A stretch of DNA of 64,000 nucleotides. Source: JAIBDK01 sp965261915 (lineage in GTDB: Bacteria > Pseudomonadota > Gammaproteobacteria > Arenicellales > Poriferihabitantaceae). Below, in pieces: positions 17,144-24,919 of the stretch (position 1 is the stretch's first letter; every line of letters starts with the position of its first letter). The notes under the pieces are model-generated. The model had not been told where the DNA came from. It saw only the letters and a program-made list of their open reading frames with translations, and ran no database searches. Where the stretch lies: NCBI GenBank assembly GCA_965261915.1, contig CBDHDW010000013.1, positions 930,001 to 994,000 of the forward strand, in the 5' to 3' direction. The translations under genes and the position numbers were made by a program.

Positions 17144-18826
17144 ATGATTGACTGGTTGGAAATCAAACAGTTCGCCATCGCCGAACACATAGAAATTGAA
17201 TTTGATGATCGATTCACAACCGTAACGGGAGAAACCGGGTCGGGGAAATCGCTCATTGTTGATGCCATGAATATCCTGACTGGACATCGTTCTGACAGCA
17301 GTTACATCCGCCACGAAAAAGATAAAGCCGAGCTACAGGCGGGATTTGCGCTTACAAACAACCACCCTGCACAAAACTGGCTCACGGACCAGGGTCTGGA
17401 CAATGATGGTGAATGTATTATCCGTCGTGTTTTACGGCGTGATAAAGCCAGTCGTGGGTACATCAATGGCCATGCTTCAACCATGTCTCAACTAAAAGAG
17501 CTCGGAAAATTTCTGATTGATATTCACGGACAGAATGAACATCACTCTTTGCTGCAAAGATCTGTTCAACTCGATCTGCTCGACCATGCGGCAAATAATA
17601 CCGATCGGGTTAGAGAACTCGCACAGAGATACGAAGTGCTTAGCGATATCGATAGACAACTCGAAGCATTAAAAAATGAAAGCCATTCAAATCAGGAACG
17701 AGCCGATATGCTTAAATTTCAGATTGAAGAGCTAAACGAACTCGCCCCGGTTTCCGGTGAATGGCAAGCGCTGTCAGTACAGCAAAAACGTCTGAATCAT
17801 TTACATGAGCTCACATCCGGCAGTGAACAAACGGCCAGCCAGCTAGCGCTGGCAGACGAAGGCAGTATTGATAGTCGGTTGGCACATTGCATCGACCGGA
17901 TTAATCAACTCTCGGAATTTGACCAAAGCCTCAAAACGATCGCCGGAATGCTCAACGAAGCACTGCTCAACGTAGCAGAAGCCGCTAACCAGCTACGGCC
18001 CTATTTTCAGGATCAGGTTTTGGATAAAGAGGAAATTACCCAAGTTGAAAACCGTTTTGCATTATTTCATAGTCTTGCACGCAAACATCGAATCCAGCCT
18101 GAAAATTTGTACGAGCACCTGGATGCGCTAAAACAGGAACTCAGCAACGCGGCTAATCCGGAGATGGAAATTGCGCGTCTCGAAAAAGAATACGAGTTAG
18201 AAGACGGAAAATATCAGGAGATTGCTGAAAAGCTAACTCAAGCCAGAAAAACAGCGAGTAAACGCCTGAGCAAAGAGGTTACAGCATCAATGCAGGAGCT
18301 GGGGTTGAAAGGTGGATTATTTGAAATTCAACTTAACCCGGTGGACAACAATAAGCGAACGCGGTTTGGCAACGAAGCAATCGAATTCATCGTCACTGCC
18401 AACCCGGGAATGCCGCCACAACCGTTAGGAAAAGTTGCATCTGGAGGAGAACTATCTCGAATATCACTGGCAATTCAGGTCGTTCTGGCAAATAAAGCTC
18501 AGGTGGGCAGCTTGATTTTTGACGAAGTCGACGTTGGAATAGGTGGAGAAGTTGCCAATGTAGTGGGTCAAAAACTGCGGTTGCTTGGCGAAACCTGCCA
18601 AGTAATCTGTGTAACTCACCTCTCTCAGGTAGCCGCCAAGGGCCATCACCAGTTTAGCGTTAGTAAATATGATGGAGACTCAATCGAAACCCGGGTAATC
18701 AAACTCGATGCCGAGCAACGGATTGATGAAATCGCGCGCATGACAGGGGGCGATAACATTACAGATCAGTCTCGTGCCCACGCACAACAATTGCTGAAAA
18801 CCGCATGCGCATGCCGAACGCGATAA
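17144..18826 (+). CDS. recN: DNA repair protein RecN
   Basis: RecN is an SMC-like ATPase used in double-strand break repair. The Walker A motif GETGSGKS is near residue 32, long coiled coils occupy about residues 150-370, and the C-terminal ABC half has the signature VASGGELSRISLA and Walker B LIFDEVDVGIGG. At 560 aa it has normal length. Its last 22 bp overlap the start of the following acetyltransferase gene. No LexA-like box was recognised upstream. Confidence 0.96.
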   Translation: MIDWLEIKQFAIAEHIEIEFDDRFTTVTGETGSGKSLIVDAMNILTGHRSDSSYIRHEKDKAELQAGFALTNNHPAQNWLTDQGLDNDGECIIRRVLRRDKASRGYINGHASTMSQLKELGKFLIDIHGQNEHHSLLQRSVQLDLLDHAANNTDRVRELAQRYEVLSDIDRQLEALKNESHSNQERADMLKFQIEELNELAPVSGEWQALSVQQKRLNHLHELTSGSEQTASQLALADEGSIDSRLAHCIDRINQLSEFDQSLKTIAGMLNEALLNVAEAANQLRPYFQDQVLDKEEITQVENRFALFHSLARKHRIQPENLYEHLDALKQELSNAANPEMEIARLEKEYELEDGKYQEIAEKLTQARKTASKRLSKEVTASMQELGLKGGLFEIQLNPVDNNKRTRFGNEAIEFIVTANPGMPPQPLGKVASGGELSRISLAIQVVLANKAQVGSLIFDEVDVGIGGEVANVVGQKLRLLGETCQVICVTHLSQVAAKGHHQFSVSKYDGDSIETRVIKLDAEQRIDEIARMTGGDNITDQSRAHAQQLLKTACACRTR

Positions 18827-19305
18827 CGTTAAAAACAACAGCCGGCAATACGCTGGAAATTCAAAATGCATCGTTAGAGGATGTCAGAGGAATCCATCGG
18901 TTGCTCACACTGTACAGCGATCTGGGAGTGCTTCTGCCACGGCCAGAATCAGATATATTTCATTCATTGCGTGATTTCTACGTTATAAAAGAACATGAAA
19001 AAGTTATCGCTTGCGCTGCGCTACTCATTTATACCCGGGAACTTGCTGAAGTTAGGAGTTTGGCAGTAGACCCTGAGCATCAAAAGCTCAATCTCGGACA
19101 ACGGCTCGTAGGTCAGCTTGAGTCGGATGCAAAATCTCTCGGCCTTTCAAAACTGATGGCGTTGACCTACGTAGCAGGATTTTTTGAGAAACTCGATTTC
19201 AAAGTTGTTGATATGAGCGAACTTCCCGAAAAAGTATGGGGTGCATGTATCAATTGTCATAAATTTCAAAATTGTGATGAAATAGCCGTTCTTAAACACC
19301 TTTAA
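18805..19305 (+). CDS. short N-acetylglutamate synthase (GNAT, ArgA-like)
   Basis: A 166-aa GNAT acetyltransferase. The acetyl-CoA site reads VRSLAVDPEHQKLNLGQRLV, with a C-terminal block FFEKLDFKVVDMSELPEKVW followed by ACINCHKFQNCDE. That cysteine-containing tail is typical of the stand-alone N-acetylglutamate synthases that start arginine synthesis in some bacteria, so acetylation of glutamate is the likely reaction. Candidate starts are ATG at 18805 or 18811, both inside the end of recN, indicating coupling. A full-length ArgA with an amino-acid-kinase domain could still exist elsewhere. Confidence 0.8.
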   Translation: MRMPNAITLKTTAGNTLEIQNASLEDVRGIHRLLTLYSDLGVLLPRPESDIFHSLRDFYVIKEHEKVIACAALLIYTRELAEVRSLAVDPEHQKLNLGQRLVGQLESDAKSLGLSKLMALTYVAGFFEKLDFKVVDMSELPEKVWGACINCHKFQNCDEIAVLKHL

Positions 19306-19336
19306 CTCCAAACCACCAATTTACATAGAGACAGAT

Positions 19337-19657
19337 ATGAAACACCGTTTAACAATACTCAGTGCCATTTTATGCTTCACACTCTCCCTGGGAGGATGTT
19401 TTGTTTATAAAATTAATGTGCAGCAAGGAAATGAAATTACGCCACAGATGGTAAATCAGCTACAAATTGGTATGACCAAACGAGAAGTCAGGCAATTGCT
19501 GGGGTTTCCGCTAATCAATGACCCTTTCCACAAGGATCGGTGGGATTACTTTTACTCGCATAAAAATGGAAAATCAGGAGAAACTATTCAGCAGCTGGCT
19601 TCTTTAAAATTCATCAACGACCAGCTAAGCGAAATTCACAGTTCGTTTGATGAGTAA
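19337..19657 (+). CDS. bamE: outer-membrane assembly lipoprotein BamE
   Basis: BamE (SmpA) is a small lipoprotein of the BAM complex that inserts beta-barrel proteins. The 106-aa precursor has a lipobox LSLGGC ending at Cys21, then VYKINVQQGNEITPQMV and the core LQIGMTKREVRQLLGFPLI with DPFHKDRWDYFYS. It follows the acetyltransferase gene by 31 bp and ends the nadK-recN series. Where many relatives have fur nearby, none is seen here. Confidence 0.93.
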   Translation: MKHRLTILSAILCFTLSLGGCFVYKINVQQGNEITPQMVNQLQIGMTKREVRQLLGFPLINDPFHKDRWDYFYSHKNGKSGETIQQLASLKFINDQLSEIHSSFDE

Positions 19658-19703
19658 CGATGCCCCAGATGATTTCAGTCAGACTGCAGAACCCTGCCGC
19701 CTT

Positions 19704-20444
19704 TCACTGTAATCCGTTTTCTATTCCAGCCTCCGCGAGGAGCTGGTCAGGCGTCAAATACCCGGGGATTACCTTACCATTGTCGAGAACGATTGTTGGC
19801 GTTCCGCGAATGCCAATTTTCTGCCCTAGCTCAAATTGTTGAGCCACGGGATTCTCGCACTGTTTGGGATCAACAGTACCGCCAGACTTGGCAATGGTCA
19901 TCGCCCGCGCCTGATCTTCAGCGCACCATACTGAAACAGCCTCGTGGTAGCTCGCTGACCCGATACCCGCTCGTGGAAACATCAAATAGCGCACTTGTAC
20001 TCCACGTTTATCGAGTTCCGCAATGTTTTTGTTAAATTTTTGGCAGTAGCCACAATCGGTATCCGTAAACACCGTAACATAGCGTTGCTGTGCTTCTCCC
20101 ATCAAAATCATATCTGACTCGGGAATGCTGGCCAACGCGCCAGCAATCGCTTCGTATTGTCGTTCCTCTCCCAAATTTACACGTCGCTCGGTGTCATATA
20201 CATCGCCAACCATGACGAACTCGTCCTTGCTGTAGACATACATTGTTTGCGTTCCCACCTCAGCAATGTAAACATTCTCCATCGCTGACGGCTCCACAGA
20301 ATCAATCGGCATATTGGATGGCAGAATTTTAGACAGATTTTGCCTCACACTCTCCATCTCTGAATCCGCATTTGCTGTCCCACTTGAAACAACGGCTACT
20401 CCAAAGTAAGCCAGGAAAATTGATCGCAGTAATATTTTTATCAT
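19704..20444 (-). CDS. dsbC: disulfide isomerase DsbC
   Basis: A periplasmic thiol:disulfide isomerase of 246 aa. It has a signal peptide (through about residue 26), an N-terminal dimerisation domain and a thioredoxin domain with the active site FTDTDCGYCQKF near residue 133. The cis-proline loop is RGTPTIVLDNGKVIPGYL. A second cysteine pair (CAEDQ...CENP) is also present, as in DsbC homologues. It converges with bamE and stands upstream of nothing on its strand. Confidence 0.95.
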   Translation of the reverse strand: MIKILLRSIFLAYFGVAVVSSGTANADSEMESVRQNLSKILPSNMPIDSVEPSAMENVYIAEVGTQTMYVYSKDEFVMVGDVYDTERRVNLGEERQYEAIAGALASIPESDMILMGEAQQRYVTVFTDTDCGYCQKFNKNIAELDKRGVQVRYLMFPRAGIGSASYHEAVSVWCAEDQARAMTIAKSGGTVDPKQCENPVAQQFELGQKIGIRGTPTIVLDNGKVIPGYLTPDQLLAEAGIENGLQ

Positions 20445-20487
20445 GAATAAATCGGGGTTTTAAAAAGTTTCTTTTGTTTAGACAGCT

Positions 20488-20973
20488 TTAGTCTCGGAAG
20501 TTCGAAAACTGCAGCGGCAGTCCAAGATTTTCCGCTTTCAGCATTGAGATTACCTGCTGCAAATCATCTCGTTTCTTCCCGGTAACGCGCACCTGATCTC
20601 CTTGAATAGCCGCCTGAACTTTTAATTTCTTACTCTTGATTAGCTTCACTATTTTTCTCGCCAGATCAGTATCAACACCTTGCCGAACTGTGATTACCTG
20701 GGTTGCTTTACCGCCCCCGCTTTCTTTCACCTCTGATCGATCCAGTGATTCCAGATCGACACTCCTCTTGGCTAATTTTAATTGCAAAATCTCAAGCATT
20801 TGACCGACCTTAAACTCATCATCTCCAGTCAATGTTAAAGCAGGATCCGATTCCTCGATTTTGGCATCGCTGCCTTTAAAGTCGAAGCGGTTGGTAATTT
20901 CTTTATTGGATTGATTGACTGCATTTTTAACTTCCTGCCAGTCAACCTCAGAGACGATATCAAAAGACGGCAA
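20488..20973 (-). CDS. yajQ: YajQ-family nucleotide-binding protein
   Basis: A 161-aa YajQ/DUF520 protein (PSFDIVSEVDWQEVKNAVNQ, RFDFKGSDAKIE, then AKRSVDLESLDRSEV and VRVTGKKRDDLQQVI). Family members bind nucleic acid or nucleotides, including cyclic di-GMP in Xanthomonas, where one acts with a transcription factor. The exact ligand here is unknown. It lies directly after the nucleosidase gene, 2 bp apart, so the two are likely one transcript. Confidence 0.93.
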   Translation of the reverse strand: MPSFDIVSEVDWQEVKNAVNQSNKEITNRFDFKGSDAKIEESDPALTLTGDDEFKVGQMLEILQLKLAKRSVDLESLDRSEVKESGGGKATQVITVRQGVDTDLARKIVKLIKSKKLKVQAAIQGDQVRVTGKKRDDLQQVISMLKAENLGLPLQFSNFRD

Positions 20974-20975
20974 TT

Positions 20976-21572
20976 TTAGCTCTCCGGAGCGTGAGTAATG
21001 GACTTGATTATATGTATTATCGAATCCGTTGTATTATTTAATAGCGTTTTAATTTGATTATTATTCAGCTTCTCTAGCGGATTCAGCGCATTATCAGAAA
21101 TCACCTTAATGATTATCGTGTTTTTTACCTGAATTGCTGGTGACAACGCGGCACAGATCCCAGCCGCCTCCATGTCATACAGGATTTCGTCTTGATAATT
21201 CGACTCGGGTTTAACAACAGTGTGGATTTTGAATTTTTCCATCTCATTAATGTTCGAATCTGGAAGAAGCCAGTGTTGGCCCGAATGTTGGTACTGAACG
21301 GATTTACCGAGCACGATTGAGCCTACACTCCGTGAGCGTGTACCCGCAATTCCAAAGTTTAACCAGCGAGAATTTTGCGATTGCCCGGAATGCCCGAACG
21401 AATCTCTCAAATGCACTGTCGCTCGACGGCTATTTTCGTATCCCTGCCCTGATAAGCAGAGCCGTATGTCACCGCCTTCGTAGATCGATTTTTGTGCTTT
21501 TAGCGGATCTAACGAAAGCCCTTCGATAACGCCACTCGCCTCTGCTTTATGGGCAACAACAATATTAAGCAC
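20976..21572 (-). CDS. nucleoside phosphorylase/nucleosidase superfamily protein
   Basis: A 198-aa member of the PNP/UDP phosphorylase fold, recognised by LNFGIAGTRSRSVGSIVLG and by the ribose-site motif LYDMEAAGICAAL. The late acid residue is plausible in ISDNALNP. It is shorter than most MTA/SAH nucleosidases. I cannot assign a substrate: methylthioadenosine, adenosylhopane and futalosine enzymes share these motifs. It sits between a glycosyltransferase (touching by one base) and yajQ on the same strand. Confidence 0.7.
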   Translation of the reverse strand: MLNIVVAHKAEASGVIEGLSLDPLKAQKSIYEGGDIRLCLSGQGYENSRRATVHLRDSFGHSGQSQNSRWLNFGIAGTRSRSVGSIVLGKSVQYQHSGQHWLLPDSNINEMEKFKIHTVVKPESNYQDEILYDMEAAGICAALSPAIQVKNTIIIKVISDNALNPLEKLNNNQIKTLLNNTTDSIIHIIKSITHAPES

Positions 21573-22396
21573 TAGCTTTCAGACCATTTCATTTTAAGTT
21601 TGTGATACCGATGCCACTCCTCATAATTTTGGCGCTTACGAAATCCATTCATGAGTATCTCGATCTTTCCAATCAGCATTTCACGCGTTTGCGATTCCTG
21701 TTCCGCATTCAACGTATCCGCTTCCAGCAAGTTGACTAGCGCCTTTACCCTGAATCGATCCATACCCCACAGTTTTCTGGACAACTGGTCATCATGACCG
21801 CCATATTTACACAGTAGATTTTCAGCTACCAACAGCACCGGGTATCGGCTGAAAATTCTTAACCACATGTCATAGTCTTCGCACACCGGTAATTCCTCAT
21901 CAAAAACACCTGCCTGCTGGAAGACGTCGCTATGAATCATTACTGAAGATGGTGAGACACAACACAGTGGCAGACACTGCGAAAAGATCCATCCATCTGG
22001 TTTAGCATGCTTTTTCATTGGATTTACCCGAAGCCCTCTGCGAATCCAGATTTCGTCAGTATGACAGACTTGAAATTGTGTTGATAAGCCTGGTGCCCGC
22101 GCTTGTTTCATTAACTTTTCAGGCCTCCATTCGTCATCAGAATCCAGTAACGCAATCCATTCACATTGTGCTTCCCTGATGCCACTATTACGGGCGGCGC
22201 TAACACCAAGATTGTTCTGCCTGATCAACCGAATCTGCGGGTAGGACTCACCAATTATTGAAGCCGTCTCATCGTTTGAACCATCATCAATGACTAGAAT
22301 TTCTTTTGCGGGAAACGTCTGCGCAAGCACAGAATCGATGGCGCGAGGCAAAACCCCGATCCGATTGTAAGTCGGTATGACAACACTGATCTCCAT
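21572..22396 (-). CDS. family 2 glycosyltransferase
   Basis: A 274-aa GT-A fold glycosyltransferase. The N-terminus VVIPTYNRIGVLPRAIDSVL, then VIDDGSNDET, ARNSGIREA and WIALLDSDDEW with the DxD-type metal motif are typical of GT2. EDYDMWLRI near residue 190 is the usual acceptor-side block. There is no transmembrane segment. The substrate is not readable. It is the first gene of the three-gene unit with the nucleosidase and yajQ. Confidence 0.88.
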   Translation of the reverse strand: MEISVVIPTYNRIGVLPRAIDSVLAQTFPAKEILVIDDGSNDETASIIGESYPQIRLIRQNNLGVSAARNSGIREAQCEWIALLDSDDEWRPEKLMKQARAPGLSTQFQVCHTDEIWIRRGLRVNPMKKHAKPDGWIFSQCLPLCCVSPSSVMIHSDVFQQAGVFDEELPVCEDYDMWLRIFSRYPVLLVAENLLCKYGGHDDQLSRKLWGMDRFRVKALVNLLEADTLNAEQESQTREMLIGKIEILMNGFRKRQNYEEWHRYHKLKMKWSES

Positions 22397-22476
22397 TACT
22401 GACGATGGGTACCGACGACAGGTAAATCGATGATGTGAATAGGGTCGATCAACATTGCAGCGACCCCCGGAACAAA

Positions 22477-23454
22477 TTACATCAGATGGCTCACAGCTTG
22501 TTGCTCTTCCCTAAGTTCCTGCTCAGTCACCGCCATACGCTCACGACTGAACTCACTGATCTCCAATCCCTGAACTATTTCATATTTCCCATCATTACAA
22601 GTAACCGGGTATGAATAGATAATACCTTCATCAATACCATAACTCCCATCCGATGGAATCCCCATACTAACCCAATTTCCCGGCTCAGTACCGAGCGCCC
22701 AGTCACGCATATGATCCACTGCAGCGGACCCTGCTGAAGCAGCACTTGACGCTCCTCGGGCTTTGATAATTGCTGCGCCTCGTTGCTGAACAGTTGGAAT
22801 AAAATCATTTTCCAGCCAATCCTGATCCACCCTATCTGCGGCCGCATCGCCGTTTACTTTTGCATTGGAGATATCCGGATACTGGGTCGCCGAATGGTTG
22901 CCCCAAATAGTCATATTGGTGATGGTGTCGTGATGTACGCCAATCTTTCCAGATAGTTGAGAAAGAGCTCGATTGTGATCCAGTCGCATCATTGCGGTAA
23001 ATTGCGATTTGTCAAGATTTGGGGCATTGGCGGCCGCAATTAATGCGTTTGTATTTGCCGGATTACCAACGACAAGCACTTTTACATCCGCCGACGCGTG
23101 GTCACTTAACGCTTTCCCCTGAACAGAGAAAATAGCACCATTGTCTTTTAGTAAATCACCGCGCTCCATGCCTGGGCCCCGAGGTTTTGAACCAACCAGC
23201 AAGGCATAATCAGCATCTAAAAATGCGATATTGGGGTCATCTGACGCTTCTATGCCTGCGACCAGTGGAAAAGCACAATCATTTAACTCCATAACAACTC
23301 CCTGTAATGCGTCCATCGCCGGTGGAATCTCAAGTAATTGTAATATTACCGGTTGATCCTTACCCAGCATATCGCCGGCAGCGATTCGAAATAGCAATGC
23401 GTAAGAAATATTACCAGCGGCGCCAGTTACCACGACTCGAACAGGGTTTTTCAT
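22477..23454 (-). CDS. mdh: malate dehydrogenase
   Basis: A 325-aa NAD-dependent malate dehydrogenase of the TCA cycle, of the type found in many beta- and gammaproteobacteria. It has the cofactor loop VTGAAGNISYALLFRIAAG, MELNDCAFPL, the substrate arginine loop GSKPRGPGMERGDLL and the catalytic histidine block IWGNHSATQYPD. The frame is open upstream, but I chose the ATG at 23454 because the protein family begins with KNPVRVVVTGAAG and an AGG lies at the right distance. Monocistronic. Confidence 0.94.
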   Translation of the reverse strand: MKNPVRVVVTGAAGNISYALLFRIAAGDMLGKDQPVILQLLEIPPAMDALQGVVMELNDCAFPLVAGIEASDDPNIAFLDADYALLVGSKPRGPGMERGDLLKDNGAIFSVQGKALSDHASADVKVLVVGNPANTNALIAAANAPNLDKSQFTAMMRLDHNRALSQLSGKIGVHHDTITNMTIWGNHSATQYPDISNAKVNGDAAADRVDQDWLENDFIPTVQQRGAAIIKARGASSAASAGSAAVDHMRDWALGTEPGNWVSMGIPSDGSYGIDEGIIYSYPVTCNDGKYEIVQGLEISEFSRERMAVTEQELREEQQAVSHLM

Positions 23455-23542
23455 CAAAGACCTCATAGGATATTCGGTTGTCATTCCGCGCACAATAGAC
23501 TATGCAAGAATCCAACATTTGTCATTCCTGCGAAAGTTCGTC

Positions 23543-23562
23543 ATTCCTGCGCAGGCAGGAAT
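23543..23562. repeat. short extragenic palindrome
   Basis: ATTCCTGC-gcag-GCAGGAAT is a perfect 8-bp stem, preceded at 23521 by a partial copy (GTCATTCCTGCG). The TCATTCCTGCGCAGGCAGGAATCC type of element is scattered in many proteobacterial genomes as an intergenic repeat. It lies just upstream of mdh. Confidence 0.65.
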
Positions 23563-23618
23563 CCAGTAAAACAGCCAAACCCGCAAGGGTTTTCCACCTA
23601 ACACGATAGTGGGCAGTC

Positions 23619-23705
23619 TCGCAGGGGCGAATAATCATTCGCCCGACAAAACACCATCCACCCGATAACATGAAAGTCAGGACGGAAAATTTTCCGCCCC
23701 TGCGA
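23619..23705. repeat. structured palindromic element (outer stem with two inner hairpins)
   Basis: An 11-bp perfect outer inverted repeat (TCGCAGGGGCG at 23619-23629, CGCCCCTGCGA at 23695-23705) encloses two smaller palindromes: GGGCGAAT/ATTCGCCC (23625-23644) and CGGAAAATTTTCCG (23683-23696). The outer and first inner arms overlap, so alternative folds compete. It resembles a non-autonomous mobile repeat or an RNA three-way junction and contains no ORF. Confidence 0.65.
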
Positions 23706-23739
23706 TTATTGGGTTTCTATATTGATTTTGCAATAAAAA

Positions 23740-23763
23740 AAGACCCCTTTTAGTAGGGGTCTT
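23740..23763 (-). terminator. terminator of the phase-variable gene
   Basis: AAGACCCC (23740-23747) and GGGGTCTT (23756-23763) form a perfect 8-bp stem with an 8-nt loop, followed on the minus strand by a run of T. It lies 20 bp after the stop codon of the Pro-Thr repeat protein gene and should end its transcript. Confidence 0.9.
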
Positions 23764-23782
23764 AATGATACAGTATAACTGA

Positions 23783-24667
23783 TTAAAAAGAATATGCTAA
23801 TGTAGCATTAAATATTCGTTGTCCAGTTGAAACAAAGGTAGATTTTAAACCAAAATCTATAGATTTGTTTAAATTAACATTATACGAAAGAACTCCAACA
23901 GCAACCTTCTTGTTAGGAAGGAATGAGTCTATCTTAAGTCTGCCATACTTATTCATATTAAATCCCATTCCATCTTGATTATTAAGGAAAAAACTATTCT
24001 TGATAGCAGTACGATTATGAAAAATAAGAACAGCTAGACCTACTACAGCTATGGCAGCTAAAGCTCCACCAGAAGACCCTTTTCCATTATTAGAAATAGG
24101 CTCAGGAACGGTAGGTTCAGGAGTAGGCTCAGGAACGGTAGGATCAGGAGTAGGCTCAGGAACGGTAGGATCAGGAGTAGACTCAGGAACGGTAGGATCA
24201 GGAGTAGACTCAGGAACGGTAGGATCAGGAGTAGACTCAGGAACGGTAGGATCAGGAGTAGACTCAGGAACAGTAGGATCAGGAGTAGGCTCAGGAACAG
24301 TAGGCTCAACATTTGAATAAGAAACTGTAATTCTAACAGGGCAATAACCTTCTGGTATGTTTGTACCATCATAATCCCCTTCATATAAATGATGAGTCAC
24401 TTCATTGAAAAGAGCGTTCCAGGTAAAAACAGTTCCAACACTCGGAGGGTCAAAATTTAAATCACTAAAATTTTGTATTTCTGCATCAGACTCTAAATAA
24501 ACAGTTCTGCCAGTAGCCATAATAGCTCCATCAGTATATACATCTGACTGCATTCTTGTCTCAGGGTGGTAATAACTTATTTCTACAAAACTCTCACCAA
24601 CACGATTTGCTCCAACAACTGCATGTACTTGAAAAGACACCGCCATAAGAAAAACACTAAAAAACAA
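23783..24667 (-). CDS. putative phase-variable, Pro-Thr repeat surface/membrane protein
   Basis: I do not recognise a family. As assembled the frame opens at TTG (24667; next ATG 24646) and gives 294 aa. It has a hydrophobic export segment ending in VHA, a domain of about 110 aa, seven 9-residue units of the VPESTPDPT type (about 24099-24303), then a hydrophobic helix GGALAAIAVVGLAVLIF. The tail of alternating strands ends in ATLAYSF, with the terminal Phe typical of outer-membrane barrels. Upstream, 23 consecutive C separate this frame from an ATG at 24752 (or 24737); with 22 or 25 C the two join into one ORF with a full signal peptide. Codon use is more AT-rich than in the neighbours, suggesting transfer. 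A dedicated terminator follows. Confidence 0.65.
   Translation of the reverse strand: MFFSVFLMAVSFQVHAVVGANRVGESFVEISYYHPETRMQSDVYTDGAIMATGRTVYLESDAEIQNFSDLNFDPPSVGTVFTWNALFNEVTHHLYEGDYDGTNIPEGYCPVRITVSYSNVEPTVPEPTPDPTVPESTPDPTVPESTPDPTVPESTPDPTVPESTPDPTVPEPTPDPTVPEPTPEPTVPEPISNNGKGSSGGALAAIAVVGLAVLIFHNRTAIKNSFFLNNQDGMGFNMNKYGRLKIDSFLPNKKVAVGVLSYNVNLNKSIDFGLKSTFVSTGQRIFNATLAYSF
24099..24303. repeat. 27-bp in-frame tandem repeats (9-aa units)
   Basis: About seven and a half copies of a 27-bp unit encode VPE(P/S)TPDPT. Because 27 is a multiple of three, copy number changes would lengthen or shorten the stalk without shifting the frame. The central copies are nearly identical at DNA level, which favours slippage or recombination. 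Confidence 0.9.
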
Positions 24668-24697
24668 ATTTACTACAACACTATTAAAATTATTTGC

Positions 24698-24720
24698 GGG
24701 GGGGGGGGGGGGGGGGGGGG
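24698..24720. repeat. 23-bp poly-G/poly-C tract at the 5' end of the repeat protein gene
   Basis: Twenty-three consecutive G on the plus strand (C on the coding strand). From the ATG at 24752 or 24737 the reading frame enters the tract as Ser-Tyr-Pro-Pro... and with 23 C exits into Arg-Lys-stop. Removing one C, or adding two, leads into the main ORF. Homopolymer G/C tracts of this kind are classic contingency loci. Length in an assembly is uncertain for such runs. Confidence 0.95.
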
Positions 24721-24919
24721 TAACTTATTGATTTCATTGTAAAAATTCTCATATTTAATTGGTTATCCTATCAACACAATACCAAAGCAGCAATCACAAG
24801 AACGATATTACATTCAACAACTGCACCATAGACATCGCAAGAACGTAAAATGTACCATATCTGACACGGGAATACATCCGGTTGACTCTTAGCTGGCCTG
24901 TCCGTACCATTCCGTCGCC

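Noticed and set aside
24099..24303. Regular 27-bp repeats as a CRISPR array
   Set aside because: The repeats are contiguous without spacers and code for a Pro-Thr repeat; no cas genes are present.
24051..24320. Plus-strand ORF of Gly-Ser-Val-type repeats opposite the Pro-Thr repeat gene
   Set aside because: It is the reverse-strand shadow of the 27-bp tandem repeat; it has no RBS, and the minus-strand gene has signal peptide, membrane helix and terminator.
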